Positions 11,176 to 20,599 of a DNA stretch of 64,000 nt are shown here, one piece after another. Where the stretch lies: contig BJOX01000001.1 in assembly GCA_009731375.1 (NCBI GenBank), positions 1,135,489 through 1,199,488 on the forward strand, given 5' to 3'. The position numbers and the translations under genes are program-made. How positions within the stretch are numbered: position 1 is the first letter of the stretch; every line of letters begins with the position of its first letter. The notes below the pieces were generated by a model. That model was not told the DNA's origin. It saw only the letters and a program-made list of their open reading frames with translations, and ran no database searches. This DNA comes from Paulinella micropora. Taxonomy: Eukaryota; Cercozoa; Imbricatea; Euglyphida.

Positions 11176-11543
11176 GGCTGACTATAAATACCAAAAGATT
11201 GTTTTTCTAAGCAATGATTTTGTGGGTAAATCATTTAGCATTGAACATTCAAATGTCATTTACACCCACCAAAATGAATGTTAAGTTTGTTCACTACTAT
11301 AACGACCAGACGGAAACCAAAACCAGAATTCTTTACATGGATAGAATTGGAATTATTGGCACATTCTCCGACAGCACCACAGCAAACATTTCAAACCTTA
11401 GTTATAATTTAGGTATAGTAAATTGGTCAGACGGACAATATACATTTAAAGTCCTTGAAACCGACAGCGGAAATATTGATACAGGAAATTCAGCGGGGAA
11501 GAATTGTTGTGTGCCTAGAGTTTTTAGGATAATAATATACAGT
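11174..11543 (+). pseudogene. Small conserved virion-type protein, frameshifted
   Basis: The reading from ATG 11174 (MADYKYQKIVFLSNDF) stops after 36 codons. The conserved remainder continues in the frame starting near 11214 (MSFTPTKMNVKFVHYYNDQ ...) and shifts again near 11500. The intact homologue at 44228-44587 is 119-120 aa, beta-rich, with the block DRIGIIGTFADS. It sits directly before the ATPase in both elements, which suggests a capsid-associated function, but no family is recognised. Confidence 0.65.
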
Positions 11544-12348
11544 GCTTAAGATAAACAATGTCAAGGTGAAGCCAGTAAAACAAGAGGGTGAAGGTAATAA
11601 ACAGGCGAAAGATTATAAATTATTTAATGAGCCATATGCCAACATATTTCTACTCGCCCGTAAGAAGAGCGGGAAAACGACAGCACTCTTTGAAATACTG
11701 AAACGAACGACGGATAGAAAAACAAGGATTGTCATTATTGCTTCAACAATTCACAAGGACTACATTTATAAAGCAATGGTGAAACACTTTAAGAGCAGGG
11801 GAAACCCAATGGCTATATATACCTTTCTTAAATCAGATGGTGCTAATGTGATAGACTATGAACTTGACAAATTAAACAGAGATAACGAAGAGCAGGAAGG
11901 CGAAATTAAACAGGACGATAAAGAACCGATGGAGAAACCACAATTTCTTTATTTTGGAAAAGAAAAGAAACAGATAAAGGAGGCACCAAAAGAACGACCA
12001 AGTAAGTATATTTCACCAGAGGTTATTTTTGTTTTGGACGATTTAGGGAGCGGATTAAGAGATAAGTCCGTAAGCGATTTGTTAAAAAAGAACAGACACT
12101 ATAAAAGTAAGGTGATTATGTCAAGCCAGTATCTGAATAACCTACGACCAGAAGCCATTAAGCAGTTAGATTATTTATTAATCTTTCCAGGCCAGTCTCA
12201 GGACAAAATGGAACTCGTGTATAAGCACTTAGACTTACCTTTTGATTTTAATTATTTTCTTCAAAAGTATCACGAAGCAACAAAGGAGAGATTTAACTTT
12301 CTTTATGTTTCAAGTGTTGATGATGAACTCCGCAAAAACTTTGCTTAA
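11542..12348 (+). CDS. Genome-packaging ATPase (FtsK/HerA, A32-like)
   Basis: This P-loop ATPase is expected to pump element DNA into capsids. Walker A is ARKKSGKTT (residues 39-47) after a beta strand, and Walker B is VIFVLDDLG (about 163-171). A VIMSSQ segment follows as the sensor-like strand. The length of 268 aa is usual for Polinton and NCLDV A32-like ATPases. The frame is fully open, but its first codon is GTG where element 2 has ATG, so the start may have been lost. It is followed by a hairpin at 12362. Confidence 0.92.
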   Translation: MLKINNVKVKPVKQEGEGNKQAKDYKLFNEPYANIFLLARKKSGKTTALFEILKRTTDRKTRIVIIASTIHKDYIYKAMVKHFKSRGNPMAIYTFLKSDGANVIDYELDKLNRDNEEQEGEIKQDDKEPMEKPQFLYFGKEKKQIKEAPKERPSKYISPEVIFVLDDLGSGLRDKSVSDLLKKNRHYKSKVIMSSQYLNNLRPEAIKQLDYLLIFPGQSQDKMELVYKHLDLPFDFNYFLQKYHEATKERFNFLYVSSVDDELRKNFA

Positions 12349-12361
12349 AGATTAAAATAAT

Positions 12362-12519
12362 GATCTTTGACAATTTCACTCTCATTCGTTTCACTCATAC
12401 TCGTAATCTCAAACTTGTTTGAGATATTTGTCAAACATCAAAACCATTAAAGCAACACCGATATTTAAAAAACACACGAAAATGAGCGCTGCGAATGAGA
12501 GTGTGGATTTTTTAATATC
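12362..12519. repeat. Two intergenic hairpins of the GATRTTT family
   Basis: The first (12362-12439) has arms GATCTTTGACAA / TTGTCAAACATC and contains a smaller ATCTCAAAC ... GTTTGAGAT hairpin. The second (12460-12519) has arms GATATTTAAAAA / TTTTTTAATATC with inner CACAC / GTGTG. Both loops carry the TCATTCGTTTCACTC motif or its complement. They lie between the ATPase stop and the next start. Confidence 0.75.
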
Positions 12520-12548
12520 TTTTAATCAATTATTTTTCTGTATTATAT

Positions 12549-12860
12549 ATGCCAGTATCACCAGTGGTAATTTCACAACCATCAGGATGTAACATCGGAT
12601 ACAATCCATCAATGCCACAGAAGGGAGGAAAAAAGAAAACCAAGAAGAAGGGATGTGGTCAAAAGGGAGGAAAGATTAACTGGGCTAAGGTCGGAAAAAC
12701 CGCAATGGCTGTTAATAAATTCCTTCGCGATAACAGGATTATTTCAAAGACCGCTAATGCCCTTGGCGATGTCGGGGTTCCATATGCGTCTCGTATTGGT
12801 TCTACTGCTGCAAAACTTGGTTATGGTAAGCAACGAGGAGGGGCTGTAAAGTTTAAATAA
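12549..12860 (+). CDS. Small basic core-like capsid protein
   Basis: 103 aa: a proline/serine-rich N-terminus, a Gly-Lys-rich segment (KGGKKKTKKKG), an amphipathic helical region (KVGKTAMAVNKFLRDN ...) and a Gly/Lys-rich tail. Small basic proteins with this layout accompany double-jelly-roll viruses and may condense DNA or line the capsid, comparable in role to adenovirus minor core proteins; that comparison is inference. The homologue is at 45469-45783. The N-terminal 40 residues are almost identical in the two elements. Confidence 0.65.
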   Translation: MPVSPVVISQPSGCNIGYNPSMPQKGGKKKTKKKGCGQKGGKINWAKVGKTAMAVNKFLRDNRIISKTANALGDVGVPYASRIGSTAAKLGYGKQRGGAVKFK

Positions 12861-12862
12861 AA

Positions 12863-13007
12863 GATATTTGTAAATCCACACTCTCATTCGTTTCACTCAT
12901 TTTCGTGTGTTTTACAAACATCGTTCCAGATTAATTTTTTAATAAAGAAAAATAGATGTTTTAGAATAAGCGATAATGCAAAGCATGAAGCGCAATTCTA
13001 AAATATC
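12863..13007. repeat. Post-stop and pre-start hairpin pair
   Basis: 12863-12922 has arms GATATTTGTAAA / TTTACAAACATC with an inner CACAC / GTGTG. 12954-13007 has arms GATGTTTTAGAAT / ATTCTAAAATATC. The two are the same structure in opposite orientation, so the intergenic region is itself a larger inverted repeat. Confidence 0.8.
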
Positions 13008-13408
13008 ACGCAATTCTAAAATATCAAAGGCTAAGGTAAGACCACCACGAGTATATAGAAATAAGAGCGGAAGGCCTTATATTATCCAGAAGGGTAAAAA
13101 ATATTATCTTAATTTGGTAAGAAAACAAATGATTTAAGCACATTACAAATCGTTAAACTTTTTATGAAATATATTGGTAATAAGCCAAAGTCGCAAAGGG
13201 TTAGTCGCAAACCAAGGGAAAAAATAATCAAATCTGATTTCAATCGTCTTGAACACGAGAACCGAAACCAGATACAAAGCAACTTACAGAAGAAATATGA
13301 GTTAATACATGACGAGGAAGACAAGGAAAAGAAGAAGAGGGAAGATGTGATAGAAGAAAAAGGCTAGAACGAAAAGACGTAGCAGATGCTAAGGAAAGAC
13401 AAGATATA
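12976..13408 (+). pseudogene. N-terminal coiled-coil protein, frameshifted
   Basis: A basic start (KVRPPRVYRNKSGRPYIIQK) is followed by a Lys/Glu/Arg-rich coiled coil. The reading shifts frame near 13118 and again near 13362. The homologue 46037-46453 is open and 138 aa long, and ends in a TAATG overlap with the next gene. In element 1 the downstream frame begins at 13409 with MDREHKREL, the same junction. A core or scaffold role is inferred from position and composition. Confidence 0.6.
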
Positions 13409-15112
13409 ATGGATAGGGAACACAAAAGAGAACTAGCGGATATTAATGAACGGCAAGAACAAAAAGCCAGAGAACTAAGAAGGGAGCAAAAACTCATAGA
13501 AGATGTAAAATATGAAGAAGACAGAAAAAATAGGATACAAGCATTACCACCCTATCGCCAACCAGTTGGAGATAATGCGCAATATCAATATGTTATGCCA
13601 CCACAACATGGACAGCCACAAGCACCGCCATTAGGAGCACCACAACAAGCACCACCACAAGCACCGCCATTACCTAATTTAGGAGATGAAGCACCATTGA
13701 AAACGAAAGAGCACTATGAGGAAGAAAAAAAGCAAAAGCAGAAAGATATTGAAACACTGAAATTAGCAGGATATACAGATAAGTTCATAAAAAAGATGAG
13801 TCGTAAAGACTTACAAAAAGCCAGCCAAGATATTCAGACGGCTATAGCCACAGCGACATCTTTAGAGGAACAAAAAAAGTTAGCAGAAGAATATAAAGAA
13901 AAACTTGAAAGGGAAGAAAAGAAAGCAGAAGAAAAGGGTAAGCATTTTGAACATTTACAAATTAATCAATTTTTAATCTCTGCATTTTCAAAAACTTATC
14001 ACCCAAACATTACTATAAAAGAGTTAGCACAGGCTTTAAAAAAGAGACTAGATAGTGATGGACATAAAAAATTAAATTACAAAGACACTTCAAAGTGGAT
14101 TATTGACATGATTAAAAGGTTTAATATTGATGTTGGAAATGAAAAGGAAAACGTAAAAAGAAAAGTAGCGGATTATGCTAGATATGAAGAGTTTATGGGG
14201 TATCTCCAAAATGTTGGAGATATTAAACAAAAAGGGACTGGAGCGAAGACATTAGAAGAATTAATTGATAAGGTATTTTCAATAAAAATAATTAAAAAAT
14301 ATCTATCCCGCAATGATTGGAGGCACACAATGAATAAAAAGGACTTTGTAAAAACTCTAACTAGCAAAATGACTATAGACCCAAATGTAGATAAACAAGT
14401 TTCAAATGATTTGAACATTGACGAGGGAATGCCCCAACCGCTACCCACGAGCGTCACGGAGACAACCATACCCACGAGCGTCGCGGAGACAACCATACCC
14501 CCGAGCGTCACTTCACAGCAACCAGAGCCACAGCAATCAGAGCCAGAGCCAGAGCCAGAGACAACCATACCCCCGAGCGTCGCAGAGACGCCAGAGCAAG
14601 TCCCCTTACAAGGAGAGGGTCGCGGTTTAATGACTAATGAAATAGACGACATAATGAAAAAATATGGATGGTATCTCGGAGCGATAGCGAGCGATGAAAT
14701 CAACAAGTTGAAGCCAGGAAGCAGAAAGCGATATGGATTTATTATGAATTTAGACAATCACAAGCAAGCAGGGTCTCATTGGATCGCAGTATGGATAAGT
14801 CTAGATAAAGACAGGAGTGTTGAAGTCTATGACCCCTTAGCACTTTATGAACCTACTGAAGACTTTCAACAACAAATGAAACAACTAATAGACAAAAGCC
14901 ACCCAAGCACATACCTGCTTATGAAAGTAAATCAAGTTAAGAACCAATCAAACACCTCGGACACATGCGGATTTCATTCTATGAGATTTTTGATGGAGCG
15001 GGCGAAAGGAAACAGGTTTAAGTTTGCTAGCGGTTATACAGACCTTAAAGAAGAAGAAGCGGAGAAATTAAAAGCACAGAATGGGTACGGTAATTTTGAT
15101 GCCTTTTTATGA
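13409..15112 (+). CDS. Coiled-coil protein with C-terminal adenain-like cysteine protease
   Basis: 567 aa. Residues 1-50 form a charged coiled coil and 50-100 are Pro/Gln-rich. A helical middle follows, then a low-complexity linker with TSVAETTIP-type repeats (about 348-395), then the protease domain (about 408-567). Catalytic residues visible are His457 in GSHWIAVW, Asp475 in VEVYDP and Cys520 in DTCGFHS, in the order His-Asp-Cys of adenain/Ulp1 proteases that mature capsid proteins. The frame is intact. Fusion of the protease to a long coiled-coil and linker is unusual. In element 2 the same region is split by frameshifts. The stop TGA lies in the arm of the hairpin at 15105. Confidence 0.88.
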   Translation: MDREHKRELADINERQEQKARELRREQKLIEDVKYEEDRKNRIQALPPYRQPVGDNAQYQYVMPPQHGQPQAPPLGAPQQAPPQAPPLPNLGDEAPLKTKEHYEEEKKQKQKDIETLKLAGYTDKFIKKMSRKDLQKASQDIQTAIATATSLEEQKKLAEEYKEKLEREEKKAEEKGKHFEHLQINQFLISAFSKTYHPNITIKELAQALKKRLDSDGHKKLNYKDTSKWIIDMIKRFNIDVGNEKENVKRKVADYARYEEFMGYLQNVGDIKQKGTGAKTLEELIDKVFSIKIIKKYLSRNDWRHTMNKKDFVKTLTSKMTIDPNVDKQVSNDLNIDEGMPQPLPTSVTETTIPTSVAETTIPPSVTSQQPEPQQSEPEPEPETTIPPSVAETPEQVPLQGEGRGLMTNEIDDIMKKYGWYLGAIASDEINKLKPGSRKRYGFIMNLDNHKQAGSHWIAVWISLDKDRSVEVYDPLALYEPTEDFQQQMKQLIDKSHPSTYLLMKVNQVKNQSNTSDTCGFHSMRFLMERAKGNRFKFASGYTDLKEEEAEKLKAQNGYGNFDAFL

Positions 15113-15318
15113 GCATCGCTTTCATTCGCTACGCTCATTTTCGCTTGCTCATAAAAGAATAATATTTTTATAAAAGATATTCGTAAATCCACACTCTCAT
15201 TCGTTTCACTCATTTTCGTGTGTTTTACAAATATCGTATCCCATTTAATTTTTTCCAAATAAAAAAACGATGTCTTAGAATAAGCGAGAGTGAAACGAAA
15301 GCGCTATTCTAAAATATC
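15105..15318. repeat. Three consecutive intergenic hairpins
   Basis: 15105-15156 has arms TTTTATGAGCA / TGCTCATAAAA and includes the protease stop codon. 15176-15235 has arms GATATTCGTAAA / TTTACAAATATC with inner CACAC / GTGTG. 15269-15318 has arms GATGTCTTAGAATA / TATTCTAAAATATC and ends 6 bp before the next ATG. The last two loops share the TCGTTTCACTC motif in opposite orientation. Confidence 0.8.
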
Positions 15319-15324
15319 TACATC

Positions 15325-16126
15325 ATGGACTATAAAGGAGGAAGAAGTTCGGGTATCTATTACATAAATAGTAAAAATAGAATAACGGGCACAGACTCGG
15401 ATTTTACACACGAAATAAACTTAAAATCACTAGACAATCCCACACATTGTAAAATTCTTCATATCTATGTTCCAAAATCTTATTACTCAGTCGCCAGTCC
15501 TTACAATAATTTTACACTCAGCGAAGACGGGTATGAGGCTTTAATTACGATACCCGAGGGAAACTACACGATAAACAATCTAAAAAATAAACTGGCAGAG
15601 GTGCTAACCGCGGAAAGTCCGAATGACTATACTTATGTTGTCTCAAGCAACAATACAAACACGGAAGCGGAGGATGGTTAATTAACATTCAGTGTTTCAA
15701 ATAACGGAGGCATTCAACCGCGGTTTATATTTGATGGTGATACCCGTATTCACGAGGTTATGGGATTTGATAGAAATTCAACATATTTCTTCGCTAATGA
15801 TTTTATTAAATCGCCAAATGTAATTATTCTAACTGGTGAAAAGACTTTATACCTTCAATCTGACTTAGTTGGTGAAGGAGATAATCACGTGCTACAAGAA
15901 ATATACACTGCCAACGAAATTCCATTTGGCGCCGTTGTATACGACGGAAGTGGGTCTGAGTATGGTAAGAAATTATCAACTAGTTTAAATAATGTATATA
16001 GGTTTTTATAACGACCAAGCGATTAATCTTAATGGGTTAGGTATTGTAATGACATTATTAATTTACAGAGAGACTAATTATTTTAATTTATTTACATCAT
16101 TTTTTAATTTGTTAAAATCTAGGTAA
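15325..16126 (+). pseudogene. Penton-type minor capsid protein (nonsense and frameshift)
   Basis: It starts MDYKGGRSSGIYYINSKNR, with the IYINSxxR and DSDFTHEI blocks and the IPEGNYT segment seen in polinton minor capsid (single jelly-roll) proteins that occupy capsid vertices. A TAA at 15679-15681 replaces the AAA codon seen in element 2, and a small deletion near 16008 shifts the frame. The conserved tail YRETNYFNLF ends at 16126. The otherwise open homologue at 47967 confirms the length of about 265 aa. Confidence 0.82.
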
Positions 16127-16215
16127 TTAATTTTAATTTTAGAATTATTTATTTTTTCTATAAATATATTCCAGTGAATTAGTTAATTTACGCTACCAAA
16201 AAGAAAAAACAAAAA
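16127..16215 (+). promoter_or_regulatory. Conserved AT-rich leader upstream of major capsid gene
   Basis: About 80 bp are nearly identical in element 2 (48890-48975), including TATAAATATATT at 16159-16170, 46 bp before the ATG. Conservation of non-coding sequence at this level in two decayed copies supports a promoter or leader, likely for strong late expression. There is no direct evidence of a start site. Confidence 0.55.
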
Positions 16216-17699
16216 ATGCCAACTCAACACGGCGGAGAATTAGACTTCAGTAAGACTGACTACATTAGTGCTTCTTATCGTTTGAATAAACTCGCCCCTC
16301 GTGAGTGTTCTGGAACATTTGAAGTCACCACTGCTGGCGGACAAGAACGAAGTTTTGACCTTATTAGCCGACCTTTTAATCTCGCTCGGTCTTATTTGAG
16401 TTGTACTTATTTTATGAGAGCGGCTGGTGCCGATGTTTATTCTAGAATTTTTATGGACTGCCTTTCACAAATTAGCCAGATACAACTTCAGACCCGTAGC
16501 GGTGTTTATCTGTGCGACCTTAACCATCTCAGAATGGTAACTAAGATGCTGTGGAAACCAGAAATGAGTTTGAAGGATTTCCTAGACCTTCCTAACCACG
16601 GTGATGCTAGTGGCTATGGCTGTATGCTCCAAAAGTGTAATGCTAACGGCTTGATTAATATCAGTGCTGTTGAAGCAACTAGAACAGCCTTTCGTGCGGC
16701 TACCGATGCTGGTAACAATGTTGCCGCCTCTACTCAGGGTCTATTGCGTGAGCCAGTGATTTCTGCTCGTCGTCATGATGATGCTGCTCTAACGACTGGA
16801 GTTGGAGCACTATCCGCCTTAAATGTTAATTACAACGAGGCAAAGTATCTTGTGGGAAGTGGAGCGAATGCCGCTTTGGCCATTAATGTTAAAATTCCTT
16901 TGGGTATGATTATTAACACTATTTTCGCACTTGATAAGACCATTATGTTTCCAGAAATTTTGACTATGCGGATTGTGTGGGGTGCTACTGACAGAACCGG
17001 TTATACGGTGACGAATGGTGCGGCTACTTGTATTAGCACTGCTTATCTTGCCGGACTAAATGCTACCATGCCTATGGCTGTATCTGCTGATGTCACCAAT
17101 CTTGCCTTGTTTCTTGCGGTTGAAACGAACCCTGATGTCATTCAATCAATCCAGCAGAAGATTGCTAGCCCCGAAGGCATGAACTTCAATATTGATTATC
17201 CCTATGTTTATAAGAATACTACACAAGCAAGCACAAGCCAAAACATTATTATGCGATTTGACAGAGGCCACGGTCGCCGTTTGAAGAAGATTTATTACTC
17301 TGTTTTTAACACAGAAGAAAGAAAGAACACAGCCTATGACAACGATAATCGTGCAGCTACTAAGGTTGTCAATTTTTACACTACTCTGGATGGTTCCCGC
17401 CAGCAAGAATTCAACATTGACACTGCGAGCGAAGAAGACTATATGTATTTGAAGCCAAAGGTTGAAGGTTCGGCCTTGTTGAATAACGATGTGTATAAAT
17501 ACAATTGGTTCTGGGTTGATGCTTGGGATAATACCCGCTACGGAGCAAAGACCAAAATGAAATCAGCGGTTTAAGTCTTGATACTGAGCGACGATGGGAG
17601 TTTATTGCGACCACTGTGGCTGCTGCCTACAACCATTACACCGTGGCCATTACTCAGCGGGAGGTACAGGTTAAGGCAAATATGATTACAATTAGTTGA
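16216..17699 (+). pseudogene. Major capsid protein (double jelly-roll), one late frameshift
   Basis: The reading is open for 452 codons from MPTQHGGELDFSKTDY and then shifts frame near 17545. The conserved C-terminus, ending QREVQVKANMITIS, finishes at the TGA 17697-17699. The full length of about 490 aa, the position after penton and protease, and the motifs IQLQTRSGVYL, LDKTIMFPEIL and FNIDYPYVYKN fit Polinton and polinton-like-virus major capsid proteins forming pseudo-hexameric trimers. Element 2's copy is more broken. The stop codon overlaps the hairpin at 17698. Confidence 0.87.
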
Positions 17700-17875
17700 T
17701 ATTTGAAAATCCACACTCTCATTCGTTTCACTCATTCTCGTGTGTTTTTCAAACATCGTGAAAGATTAATAGATTAAATATTTTTTTCTTGTATAATAAT
17801 ATAGGAAAACGACATTTGAGAATATAGCGAGATATCTCAAATATATTTGATATTGGAGTGAAATTCTCAAATGTC
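17698..17875. repeat. Post-stop and pre-start hairpin pair around major capsid end
   Basis: 17698-17757 has arms GATATTTGAAAA / TTTTTCAAACATC, beginning inside the capsid stop TGA. 17811-17875 has arms GACATTTGAGAAT / ATTCTCAAATGTC, and the ATG of the next gene (17871) lies inside its 3' arm. Start and stop codons are thus built into the two structures. Confidence 0.8.
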
Positions 17876-19109
17876 CCACCAGAGAAATTTAATCGCACAA
17901 AATCCAGACGAAAAGTTTGTAAATGTCCAAGTCGGATATGATGGACGCATTGAAACTAATCAAATGAAGACCGCTTTTGGTGAAACCCTAACCAGTTCCT
18001 TAACACCAGTATTACAGGAAATCTTTCCATATACCATTAATACACTGATATGGACATTAACAGAAACAAAGGCGACCGTTTCATTTCTGAATAATATGGC
18101 GGAATTGAAAACTACTGCTGATTCTACCGCTGATGCTAGTATGGTAAGCAAAAGAAAAATAAAATATCGCACTGGTATGGGTGTTGTAGCCCGCTTCACT
18201 GCTTTATGGACAACTGACGAAAACGAAGGTTATTATTCGTGGATAGGTATCGGAGATAGCGAATTACTTAATGGTTTCTACTTTTACAAGACTAGAGATG
18301 AAGGAATGTGTATTCTACATTGCAAAGGAGGAACCCCAAGCATATTTTATCAAGCGTACTGGGATGACCCGTGCGACGGAACATTTGTTATGCCAGAATT
18401 AGACTGGACGAGGGGAAATGTATTTCAAATTCAATTTCAATACTTAGGCTTTGGTGCTATTAAGTTTTCCATTGAACATCCAAAGACAGGCAAATTTCAG
18501 TTAGTCCATACGATTAAGTATGCGAATACCTACTCGGTTGTCAGTCTGAGGAATACTACATTGCCATTTGTAGCACGAATTGTTAATAATAATGTGGGAG
18601 TTGGAATACAAAGACTGAAGACAGCCAGTTGTAGTTTGTTTGTTGAGGGAACCAACACTATTAATACAAGTATTACAAATACGGCGGAAGGGAGTGAAGC
18701 AGGTAATATAACTGAAAGCCCCGTTTTGAGTATCAGGAATAAAGCACAATAGAATAATAGCCTAACCAACTATTCAAATGTCTTTCCATCTTTGATAAGT
18801 ATTACAAATGAAGATAGTAAGTCTAATATTGTAAGAATGGTATTGAACGGAACACTGACAGGGGCGAGTTTTGTCGATGTTGATGCCAAAACTTCAATTG
18901 TAGATACAGACACAAAAGCAACTGCGATTGCGAACGGAACAACAATTTTTAAGATTTATGTTAATGCGACCTCAACTCAACAAATTAATCTCAGAACTTA
19001 TGATATTCAATTAACCCCGAACGATGTTTTGACATTCACACAAAAGGCTGTGTCGGCAGGCGGGTCGGGTAATATTAATGTTATTCCTAACTTTATAGAA
19101 GACCACTGA
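17871..19109 (+). pseudogene. Large beta-rich virion protein, one nonsense codon
   Basis: 412 codons in a single frame interrupted by TAG at 18750-18752. It starts MSHQRNLIAQNPDEKFVNVQ. A conserved block KIKYRTGMGVVARFTALW resembles surface or tail-associated proteins of tailed phages and large DNA viruses, where a similar RxGxGxxARFT pattern occurs; that resemblance is from memory and unverified. The homologue is at 50550-51841. Placement right after the major capsid supports a structural role. Confidence 0.65.
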
Positions 19110-19139
19110 AGCAAAAAAAAATGAATGATTTGGCTTACT

Positions 19140-19526
19140 TTACTTTATTTTTTTGTATCTTTCTTTTACAACACGAATAACATCGCTCGCTTTCCTTAAT
19201 ATACATCCTTCTTCTGTACATACTTCGTCTGTAGCATTCGCTGTATCACCTACGGAGATAGCATTCGCTATATCTTCACCAACATTAGCCTTTATTTCGG
19301 TTATTCCAGTTTCTTTTAAATCTGCTGTCTTAAAAGGTGTGCTCGGCTCTTCAACCAACACGTTTTCCAACGGAATAACTACTTTCACATTGTCATCACG
19401 TGGTTTATATTGCTCATAGAAAGATACAATGTCAGGTTTAGTCCATTTAATTGTAGGTTTCTTAATTTCGCTGTCAAGGTTCCATTTTTTCATTCAAGTA
19501 GTCTTGCTTGGTGCTCAAGTCTGTCA
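19140..19526 (-). pseudogene. Conserved hypothetical protein, frameshifted near the start
   Basis: An ATG near 19526 opens MMTDLSTKQDYLNE, then the frame shifts near 19490 into the 117-codon reading ending at 19140. The central block SEIKKPTIKWTKPDIVSFY is shared with element 2 (51957-52352). Acidic and alanine-rich afterwards. It runs convergent with the virion-protein gene. The family is unknown. Confidence 0.55.
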
Positions 19527-19578
19527 TCATATACTATTAATATTATTTTTTTATTAATTTTATTTTAGAGTATATAGT

Positions 19579-20250
19579 ATGTTGTATATACTAAGCGGGG
19601 TAATGTTTAAAACAAAGAAAGAAATAATAGCACATATAAGAAATATTGTTAGCAAATATAAGCACAATGAAAAGTTAAATGAAAATGATAGTAATTTTAT
19701 TAAGGGTATTATAATTAATCATCCTGATTATAAGACGAAGTTTGAACATTTGATAAATTGCGAAATTGATGTTGAAACTAATGGATATGGTAGTAAGCAC
19801 TTTCGTATAGGACAAAAAGCATTTTCGTGGTATAATTGTATTAATTACATTGGGTTAAATAAAGAAAAACAAATGACGAGATACACAAAAAACAAATTTA
19901 ATGAAGCATGTAGAAATACAATAAAAAATCAAATAGAAGAATATTTAAATAGAATGGTAATAGATATTTTCATTGAGCCGAAATACATATGTGAAATAAC
20001 AAAAGAAATACATGATAGAAAAAATGTTCATGTTGACCATCACTTTGAAAAAATAAAGTTTAAAGAAATTACGGACAGATATTTAAAAGAGAATGAATTA
20101 AACTATCACGATGTAGAAACAGAAGAAAGGGAAGACTTTAGGGAAATTCTATAAGAACCACACTATACGCGATTTGATAACTTTCATAGAGAAAAGGCGA
20201 TATTAAGAATAATAAAAAAAGAGATAAATTTAAAGGAGAATGTAGGGTGA
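19579..20250 (+). pseudogene. DUF3223/DCL-like protein, one nonsense codon
   Basis: The reading is open to a TAA at 20152-20154 and then continues in the same frame to 20250. Features match the DUF3223 (DCL-like) family as remembered: an IIINHPDYKTKF segment, a phenylalanine/tryptophan-rich middle, CEITKEIHDRKNVHVDHHF with Cys and His-Asp-His that looks HNH-like, and an FHREKAILR ending. The family occurs in viruses and phages; its function is not settled. Element 2 has no copy, so it belongs to element 1's own right arm. Confidence 0.6.
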
Positions 20251-20251
20251 T

Positions 20252-20536
20252 TTATAGAATATATTTAGCAATTTCTTTTTTGAGTTCTGGATAATTTACC
20301 ATCATCGGTTGCTTGTTCAACCATATTAAGTATTGCTTGTCAAATACAGCGACATCGGCAACAGACTTCCCCTTACATTTTCCAATAGGTAGCAATCCTT
20401 GTTCTTGAAGTTTTTTACTTTCAGATTTATATTCATTTACATGACCATCAATGACTTGCTTGATATCGTCCAAAGTAAATGTTTTATTATTAATAGAACG
20501 TTTTTCAAATTTTTCCGCGAGAGACTTGAGAGACAT
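20252..20536 (-). CDS. DUF3820-like small protein
   Basis: 94 aa. The C-terminal half holds GKCKGKSVADVAVFDKQYLIWL, close to the GKYKGKxxxDxxxxDxxYLxWL pattern of DUF3820-type proteins found beside exonucleases and in viruses. A frameshifted homologue is at 52380-52680 in element 2. It lies tail-to-tail with the DUF3223 gene, 1 bp apart, and in the same direction as PolB, which suggests a link to DNA processing; that is inference. Confidence 0.6.
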   Translation of the reverse strand: MSLKSLAEKFEKRSINNKTFTLDDIKQVIDGHVNEYKSESKKLQEQGLLPIGKCKGKSVADVAVFDKQYLIWLNKQPMMVNYPELKKEIAKYIL

Positions 20537-20599
20537 TAGTATATACTATAGGATATAAAAAATAAGAAATTAATTAATTGATATTTATGAGCATCGCTT

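Noticed and set aside
14173-14757. 194-codon minus-strand ORF
   Set aside because: Antisense of the protease gene, whose plus-strand domain and catalytic residues are clear.
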